Positions 56,801 through 64,000 of a stretch of 64,000 nucleotides of DNA are shown one piece after another. The notes beneath the pieces are model-generated. The model saw only the letters and a list, made by a program, of their open reading frames with translations, ran no database searches and had not been told where the DNA came from. Positions within the stretch are counted from its first letter, which is position 1; each line of letters begins with the position of its first letter. Position numbers and translations under genes: made by a program. Source of the DNA: Pseudopithomyces maydicus (lineage: Eukaryota; Ascomycota; Dothideomycetes; Pleosporales; Didymosphaeriaceae). Location: contig JANTUC010000015.1 in NCBI GenBank assembly GCA_026873275.1, positions 558,001-622,000 on the forward strand, given 5' to 3'.

Positions 56801-58458
56801 AGTAACAGGGTTGTTGGACTGATTTGATGCAGCCGTCTGTGCTAGCACTTGCATGGAGAGATAGTTGGCCAAGGGGAGGTCACTGTTAACTAGATTGAGC
56901 GGTGCGGGACACGGTCCCAGATACCAGGCTCAGCGGACGTGGTACATTACGGGAAGCGTCTTCGTGCTCGCGTACTGGAGGAAACATGCGAGTGAAGATG
57001 GACGCTGGAAGCGGCGATATGGGGTCTTGCAGGATCCCACGCGGTACAGCAGCCGACAGGGTCTTCACCGACTCGAAAGGCGACTTTTGTGATATGCACT
57101 CGATTCCGGGTGGTAGATTGCACAAACCCGTGGTGTCGGTACGCCTGTGAACACGGTCCCGTATTACAGGTGGCACAGCGCCCTGCCCTTATTTTCGTAT
57201 GTTTGGGCGAACCGTGACACTGCGAGGTCCTCGAGCGTACGTGCTACATCCCAAACCAGTACACTGGTAGGTGCTGGCAGCCAGGGCAGGCGGTGACGGG
57301 GATCCGATGGGTGCAGCAAGGTGCAGATCGGAGAACCTGCTGCGGTAGAACAGCAGACTCGAGATTTGGGAGGACAGCGGGCTGCTCGGGGTCGTCTCCA
57401 TTTCAGCAGAGGTAGGGTTGAGAAGTCTGGCAAGGAGGCGCAACGTCTACGGGCCTCCCATTTCCAGAAGAAATATCACGACGGCACGGAGCACCCGGGC
57501 GCCTTCGGTAACGCGGCAGTACATGGACAGGAAGTCTAGGTGCGAGGACCGGACGCCAGGCGTGCTGAATTGGTCGAATCGAACAGCAACAGACAGGGTT
57601 TCCCCAGCCTTGGGACGACGGACACGAGGAGCATCAGGGCAAGAGTGCAACGACGGGACACGGCACTGGGGTCCTGAAACCAAGGCGAGCGTTGCGTCGA
57701 CACCAGATGGCGTCCGTGGCTCCCATCTTGTATGACAGCGCCAGTCACGACGCCCTCGGGCGACGCTGGTACAAAGTGGCTTGCTGGAGCGGTTGTCGAG
57801 GCAAGGACGCACCGGGTTTGGAGGCACAAGTGGCGCGGATCGTACAGCCCAGTGCTGTACGGTAGTTACGGGCGGGGGCTGCTAGACGAGCAGATCAGTG
57901 GACGTGAGCAGAGGCAAGCCTTGAGTGCGGTGGGCGGTGATAGGACAATTGATGCGGCGGGACAGGAGACGCTACAGCAACTGACAGCCCCTGCGCGATG
58001 AATGGCGCAACAAGCGTGGGCGCGGGGCCTTGGCTGATTACACGACGAACTGGTCGGGCGCACCAGAGAAAGATGACGGACTGTCATGCCGTTCGATTGC
58101 TGCAGTGTGAGGCTGGCGCCCAGCCGTGCTCCCGCACAGTCGCATTGCAGCACCCAGGCTGTGCGAGCGACAGGCTGCGGGGCAGGGCAACCTCAGCGGG
58201 CTCCGGGCACGAGGGTGGTCGGGAGGGTCAATTTGCAAAGGCGGGACCGAAGAAGCTCGGCCGCGGTGCCCACGATGCAGCCCCGCAGCGACGCGCATGC
58301 TGACGCACAGCGTGAGCGGTCCAGCGGTGGGTTTGGTCGCTTCTGTCGGTGTGGACGTTCTGGTCGTTAGGATACAGCCGGCGGAGGGGTGTGGTCGGCA
58401 TCCTCGTGGGCGGGCAGCGGGCGGCGGTCGCGAGAACCCGCACCCGAAGGTGGTGGAG

Positions 58459-58502
58459 GTGCTGCTGCCGCTGTTGCTGCTGCTGCGCTGCTGCGGCTGC
58501 TC
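58459..58502. repeat. TGC-rich trinucleotide repeat
   Basis: Imperfect run of GCTGCTGCC and TGCTGCTGC units in GC-rich non-coding DNA upstream of the homeobox gene. Confidence 0.6.
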
Positions 58503-58809
58503 CAGACATCCCCCACACGGAAACGACAGGCCGTCGCGTTCGCATTGTCCTCGGGGGCTGCAGATCACGGCCAAAAGAAATCACCGACCGCGGCACAAGT
58601 CGAGGGGGCGTTTGGGATCAGATTGGGATCTTGCAGCGAAGACGATGCGATGGATCGGCCGGCAGCGCGGGAGTCGAGGAGGGTAGCCTGATTGGCCATG
58701 GCCATTCTAGACCCTGCTGCCAATCACGCCTCATCGAACCTCTCCTAAATCGTCCTCCAGCATAGCACTGCTCACCACAGGCCCGGTGTCAGTGGGCTGT
58801 CATGAGGAG

Positions 58810-58849
58810 CCTCCCCCCCCTTTCCCCCTCCCCCTTCTTTCCCCTCCCG
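58810..58849 (+). promoter_or_regulatory. Polypyrimidine tract upstream of the homeobox gene
   Basis: Forty bases of C and T only (C8, T3, C5 and similar blocks). Such tracts often mark transcription start regions of fungal genes, but here it is about 2 kb before the ATG, so the role is uncertain. Confidence 0.4.
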
Positions 58850-60888
58850 TAGGCACCCTCGTCGTGAGCTTCCATCGTCCCTCCGCTAGTTCCGCACCGT
58901 TAGGTAGTCTGCACGTGTTGGGCGCGCTGGCGACAAACCATGATCAAACATCTCGTAAACACATTCCCAGCAGCGCGGCGCACAGTGCGTTTCCGCGTGC
59001 GCTCGCCGTTTGGAAGAGACTTTGCACGAATCAAGCGCTCCTTGGCTGTCCAGGATCCGCTGTCAACCTGTGCTGCTCTGGTACCGCTGTCGATCACCCG
59101 CGTCAATGCAATCGAGTGGAGAGTCGTCTCGTCCTGCTATTTTGGTCCCCTCTACTGGAACGCCTCTTGACGTCTCAATAAATCCTGCTGCCGTGCTAGT
59201 CGTTGACTCGCACCTCGTAGCGTCGCTGCGTTCGGCAGCCTGACCATGGCCTCTGACGGTGTGCGTGTTTCCCTGCCCAGCCACACGCCCGCTCTGGCAT
59301 CCGGCAGCTGTCTCCTTGTTCCTGGCCGTGATTCAAACCCCAGGGGTAACCCGTTGGCCTGGTCCCAGAGCGACACAGCAGTCGCCTATGTTCGGATTTG
59401 TCCCCGCTCGTGACCAACGTGCGGTGGCATGCGTCCACCTTGCTGCACTGCTCCGAGATCGCATGCCATGAAGCCTGGGTCGTCTGGGTCCAATGATGCT
59501 GCCCTGCCGGCATAAGAAAATACCACAGTCCCGTGCGACGGGTCCCCGGTAGAGGTCGTGGCGATTGGGGGTCCCCGTGGAGGCTGCCCTCGACGCCCCC
59601 GGGTGTGGCAGATGCAATGGCCGCTTGTCTCACGTTTAGCACGACTAGCCGTCACTCCGAACAAGCAACCAAGCAGAAACTCCAGGGTGGATCCGACATG
59701 ATAGACTTCCTTTTGGGGCCCTTGGGAGCCCTTCGGGGCCTTTTGGCGGTGGGAGTGGCTTGGACAGGTAATCTCCTGCATGTCAATCGTCAGCCATAAT
59801 CTCCACTAGCGAGGTGATGGGACGTTGACATGGCAATGTGTGGGCGTTACAGCATCGTTGCGGCGATCGCCTGGGCGGCCGTGATGAGGTAATGGCGGCG
59901 GCGAGGGTGAAGGCCACGGGGACGAAACGAGCGACGAGCAGCGGTACCCTGTTCATGTTCTGCATCGAGTCAGCTGCAGTTAAACACGATCTGCGTCGGC
60001 GGTGTTGGCCTGGGGGCGAGTGGTGGGCATGGGCGGACGGGTCCATGGCAGCGCCATGAGGCCTAGCGGCTGCATGAGAGGCGTCTTGCATCGCGCAGCT
60101 CCACCACCGTCGCCCGGCTATCCAACGCGACGGCGGATCTAGCAAGGGGCGACGCCGGGTGCTGCTCGTGCCTTGAGTTCTGCGGCGTAGTGGGAGGGTC
60201 CTTTGTTTTCTCTGCCAGCGACTGTCATAGGCCCAAGCCTGTGCTCGCTCGGAGAATAGCCAGGTTCGGGCAAGGTCCCAACCTTGATGCGCCTGTCAAA
60301 GGTGCAAGTGCAGCGCTGTCTGTCGTCTCCTGGTTTCTCCTGGCATGTTTGGCGTGCTCCTGGCCCTAGGCCCAGACGGACGCTCTGCATGCTAGACGTA
60401 CGGCCCGTTGCAGTTCTGCTCCGCCATGGTAACGCCTCCACCCATGCATGGTGCAGGCCTCTCTTAAGATCTGCCGCCCATCCTCTTTTGCTCGCCCTAT
60501 CCATCTGCGAACTGCTGAGTGCTTGCGCCGGCTGCTCTTTTCATCCTCGACACGAACACAGAGCTGTACGTCTACGAGAACGACCTTGACACAACCTCAC
60601 TCATTACCTCATTCGGCCTGGACACCTCCTACGGTTCGTCGACTTATATCTGCGATATTACCATTCCCTCTGGCGGCACGTTCTTCTTTCGCCCCGTCTC
60701 CCTTCCCTACCTCTTCTTGTACCCCTGATTACACTGGTGAGTCGTCCTGTCTGCCACCCAACTCGTCCATGGTCGTCGTAGGAACACACGCACCATAACC
60801 GTCGACCACGAGTGGCCGGACCCCTTGGATCCATGGGTCCAACATGCTCGAGCAACGCTGACCCTGGACCTAGTGCAAAGCTGCTTCG

Positions 60889-62604
60889 ATGGAGTATCTT
60901 ACCTTGCACGATATGCCGCACCGTCATATGTACCACGCACGCAGAATGGCCACGCCCGACGAGCTGCGCACTTCCGAACGGACGCTGCCTGCGCTACCTA
61001 CTGTATGTGCTTCTACTTCTCCTTTTCCTTGCGAGAACCCTTCACCCTCTATCCTCTGCTCTTCCCCACTTTCCTCTTATCCTCCACTGGACGGTGTCTC
61101 CACTACGCTTTCCTCGCCCACTCGTTCGCGCTTTCCATCCCTTCCCGGACCCCAACCGCCCAAAACGGAATCACTCCGGCTTCCCCTCCCCTACCGCCCC
61201 AGCGTACCAAAGTGTGACACCGAGCTGGCTGCCATGGTGCCCGCAAACTTTCTGGAGCCGTCTGCCTCCACTGCTGTCTCCTCGTCTTCGGCACCCCCTC
61301 CCCGCCATAGGATTGATACACCTCTCCTGTACGCCCCTGAGGAGCCGTCCAAGCAGAGCATCGATGCCCATGACGCCTACGCCATGCATCCATTCAAGGG
61401 AACTCGCCGAGAAAACGAGCGTGTGGACAGTGTCATCACATTCTGCAATTCACCCCGTCGCTTTACTCTCCCACCCGTGCAATTCAATGGCAAGAACAAC
61501 AATATTAACGAGAAGCCACTACAGAACCACCTCACTCGGAACTCGCCTCCTTTTCAGCCGAACGAACAGCCGTCTAACAACGTCGGGCTTCCTTCCTTCC
61601 AACAGGTAACGTTGCTCATGCCTCAGGGTAGCCATGGCCATAACTGACCATATTCAAGCTTCTAAAAAATGTCAACAGCGGCGAGCCATCCCCGCCACGA
61701 ACGCCAAATCGCAGCAATGGCTCGACAGATAGCTCGCCTGTAGGCTTTGGCACCCAATGGGAGGAGGTAGCATGGGGAAGAGACGGCAAGCGCAGGCGCC
61801 TCGACTCGGCTGACAGCCAGTATCGTCCATCCTACCCAGCCGAGACCCTCGATTACGAGCCTCGTCATTCCGTGGCGATCGATCCAGCGCTCACTGGTGC
61901 CTATGGACCTCCATTGCAGCACCCCTCCGCTCACCACCATCGCCCTAGTGTGCCTTACCCCCCTCAAACGACCACATTGGCTGTCCACATGCGTCACCAG
62001 TCGAGCCCAGTGCCTCAGGGGCATGTACAATATCAACATCACGCAGCCCCAGCTCACCACAGCATCTCCGGACCTTCCGGATACTCCGCACATCCATCAC
62101 AATATGAGCGTCGACCTAGCTACTTCACAGAAGGGCAGGCGCCAGCCCCAGTACACGCATACGAAAGAGCTCATTCGCAAAACCCGTACTACCCCCCAGC
62201 GTCTGCATTTGTCCCCCACGGTGCCTATGGTGCACATGTACCACCACAATCGTATGCGAGCTACACTTTCCAATCGGCACTCGGTGTAGACCAAAGTTCT
62301 TTCAACAGGAAGCGCCGAGGCAACCTTCCTAAAGAGGCGACCTCGATCCTGAAGAAGTGGTTTCAAGATCACCGCGAATCTCCTTACCCCACCGAAGAAG
62401 AAAAGATCGAGCTATGCCAAAGGTGCAGCCTCACTTTGAACCAGGTACGTTACGGTGGAAAACACATACAAAATTCTGTGAAGACTTTGCGAGAAACATG
62501 ATACTAACTCATTACAGGTTTCTAACTGGTTTATCAACGCCCGACGCCGCGCCCCAGGGCGAGAGCAGCGTGACTCCCGTGACACTGCTGAAAGCTCCGG
62601 TTGA
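60889..62604 (+). CDS. TALE-class homeobox transcription factor
   Basis: Exons 60889-61605, 61659-62444 and 62518-62604, all phase 0, give 529 residues. The homeodomain lies at the C-terminus: RKRRGNLPKEATSILKKWFQ, DHRESPYPTEEEKIELCQRC, SLTLNQ then VSNWFINARRRAPGREQRD. The three extra residues with PYP between helices 1 and 2 mark the TALE/homeobox-KN class, and the last intron cuts just before the recognition helix, a common position. The N-terminal 450 residues are disordered, rich in Pro, Ser, His and Tyr, with a basic, nuclear-localisation-like GKRRRLD. Such regulators act in conidiation, sexual development and sometimes infection in ascomycetes. ATG 60889 begins MEYLTLHDMP; a later ATG (MATPDELRTSE) is possible. 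Confidence 0.9.
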
Positions 62605-64000
62605 GCAATACGCTCACGACGATTGGTTATCCCCACTAAATCTACTCTTCGGTCGACAGCTTCCCTTCCGGTTCATCCAACCTATGGATGCCATTCCTTC
62701 ATCCTTACGTTCTACTGTTTCATTGATAATTGGTCGATAATTTGTTCGTATCTCTTCCGACCAGGTCGACTTTTCTTGGGCTCGTCCACTATGTTCACGC
62801 ATACGGCATTGGACAATTCCGTTCTTGATTGTTTTTAATATTGCTATTCTATTTACACGGCACTGGCACACAGAAAATCTATCGCCAAAGGTCAATACGT
62901 TCTCCAATCCCTAACTCGGACCTGTTGGCTGGCCACCTTGGTATAATTTGCATCGCATGGGCTGGCGTTCTTTCTGGATTGAAAAGGTGGACACACAGCC
63001 TTATGAAAAAGGACATAGGTTTAGCTGTATACCACGGGTTTAAGGATATTACTGATTATAGTTATCTGTCTTCGGATGTTTTATTTGTTGGATTTTGTTT
63101 GGAGAAGATTGGCATACCCATGTTTACAGTCGAGCTGGAGAGGTGGATGCTTTGCGATGTAGTCACTCAATCGAACTATGAGATTCTAGCCTATCAATGT
63201 ATAATGATTATCGACAACACCGCACACCTGTTTTTCGCGGCCTGACTGGCACCACCAGGCGACTTGACCAAGCTGTGCTCATCATTGTTGTCTCAACAAC
63301 CACTTCCGGGGCCGGATAGCCACGAGGAAAGGCGTAACAATCGATATTCCATCGCATATTCCATCGCCGAAGTCAGCCGCGTTTCCCAATATCTCGTCAC
63401 GCACATTATGCACACTACCATGTGAAAGGTCGCAACTGATGTTTGAACCTTCCAGGTCGACTGTTGGAACAGTCTAAAAATGCATCGACGGGAGATGGTG
63501 AAACAGTGGCGAATATTGACAGACCCACACACGTAGCGCCATTATGCAAAGTTGCTGCTCAAGCAACACAGTGTATGCTTGACCAGAAGGATTTCAATAG
63601 GTATGGGATCAGCGCCAGGGTAGGCGGGTGGCGCTCTGCCCTGGAGATCATCCGAGTCAAGCGTGGCACGGGGGTCCATGATCGGGCCGCTGCCTTTTTA
63701 CCCGATGTAGCTCGAGTCACTCTCATGGCAGCAAATTGCTAACCTGTCTCGCGCATCACGCGGGTGTGTATCATGTCACATCAATGTTGGTGTTGTCACT
63801 GTTGATCGTTGACCGGTGAACGTTTTCTTGGTGAAGATCAGACGTTTGGTGTTCAATACCATGTCGCCGTGCGAGTCATGATCGTACGATGCCTCAGGAG
63901 TACTGCTCTCATGTTTACGGTGTACGATGGTTATGCTCAATTGCTCTTTGAATTTGCACCTACGGGAATAATAAATATGAAAAATAAAATCATATAGCTA
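62605..64000. other. 3' flank of the homeobox gene; no further gene recognised
   Basis: Frames of 100-140 codons (62829-63245 and 63443-63742) begin with TTG rather than ATG and have no family resemblance. The window ends without another gene. Confidence 0.5.

Larger units (their letters stand above)
51779..60888. other. 9.1-kb region without recognisable genes; long leader of the homeobox gene
   Basis: The largest gap in the window. About 51.8-56.9 kb is mixed to AT-rich, with only chance frames. From about 57 to 60.8 kb the DNA is GC-rich with many overlapping frames of low-complexity translation and no domain. It contains a CAGT tandem repeat (53799-53815), a TGC trinucleotide run (58459-58502), and a C/T-only stretch (58810-58849). 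No transposase, reverse transcriptase, LTR or terminal inverted repeat was recognised. The GC-rich right part probably serves as promoter and long 5' leader of the homeobox gene, where several small upstream frames occur. Confidence 0.5.

Noticed and set aside
57000..60300. Many overlapping 80-190-codon frames in GC-rich DNA
   Set aside because: GC-rich sequence has few stop codons; translations are Arg/Gly/Ala/Pro-rich, present in several frames at once, and match no family.
62829..63742. Two frames of 138 and 99 codons downstream of the homeobox gene
   Set aside because: Both begin with TTG in the 3' flank; translations are not protein-like and no splice sites link them.
1..64000. Secondary-metabolite or other functional gene cluster around the Zn2Cys6 regulator
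   Set aside because: No polyketide synthase, peptide synthetase, terpene cyclase, P450 or transporter gene is recognisable near the regulator.

Overview
This is eukaryotic DNA from a filamentous ascomycete, most likely a dothideomycete of the Pleosporales type. The basis is intron size (about 45-100 bases, GT-AG with CTRAC-like branch sites), densely packed genes on both strands, the kinds of proteins encoded, and a lone 5S rRNA gene of the dispersed Pezizomycotina kind. The order assignment is inference from protein resemblance; no database was consulted. I see no bacterial, viral or plasmid features, no CRISPR array and no intact transposon.

Layout. 0.9-2.5 kb: PQ-loop membrane protein. 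6.7-8.1 kb: Cdc11-type septin, divergent from an HSV2-type PROPPIN (9.0-10.3 kb). 10.7-12.0 kb: secreted pectate lyase. 12.4-13.4 kb: PEX11C-like peroxin, divergent from a bestrophin-like channel (13.7-14.9 kb). 15.4-17.3 kb: Dma1-type FHA-RING ubiquitin ligase, divergent from the alpha subunit of the mitochondrial processing peptidase (18.0-19.7 kb). 20.2-21.5 kb: F-box protein. 24.3 and 26.4 kb: two secreted proteins, the second tiny and cysteine-rich. 27.9-28.2 kb: ribosomal protein eS30, divergent from an LRR-like protein (28.6-30.5 kb). 33.2-34.4 kb: Och1-type mannosyltransferase. 35.1-36.9 kb: M61-type metallopeptidase. 38.1 kb: small Gln/Pro-rich protein. 40.6-41.5 kb: secreted protein. 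41.9-43.8 kb: SprT-like protein with an altered active site. 44.7-45.7 kb: Mpv17/PMP22 protein, divergent from a two- or three-exon cysteine-motif protein (46.9-48.3 kb). 49.1-50.9 kb: Zn2Cys6 regulator. 51.7 kb: 5S rRNA. 60.9-62.6 kb: TALE homeobox regulator behind a long non-coding leader.

Most genes are housekeeping (septum formation, autophagy, peroxisome growth, mitochondrial import, Golgi glycosylation, translation) and do not form one pathway. The accessory part is the set of secreted proteins (pectate lyase, two proteins with cysteine motifs, one possible barrel protein), which suits a plant-associated or saprotrophic fungus. I found no secondary-metabolite cluster.

I found no clearly new multi-gene system. 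The best leads are the SprT-like protein whose HExxH glutamate is histidine, a 5S rRNA isotype with paired compensatory changes, a Zn2Cys6 gene whose frame runs 73 sense codons past its stop, a GC-AG intron in the PROPPIN gene, a cysteine-motif protein revealed only after correct splicing, and the 79-residue cysteine-rich secreted peptide. Exon limits were worked out by eye from splice signals and frame.
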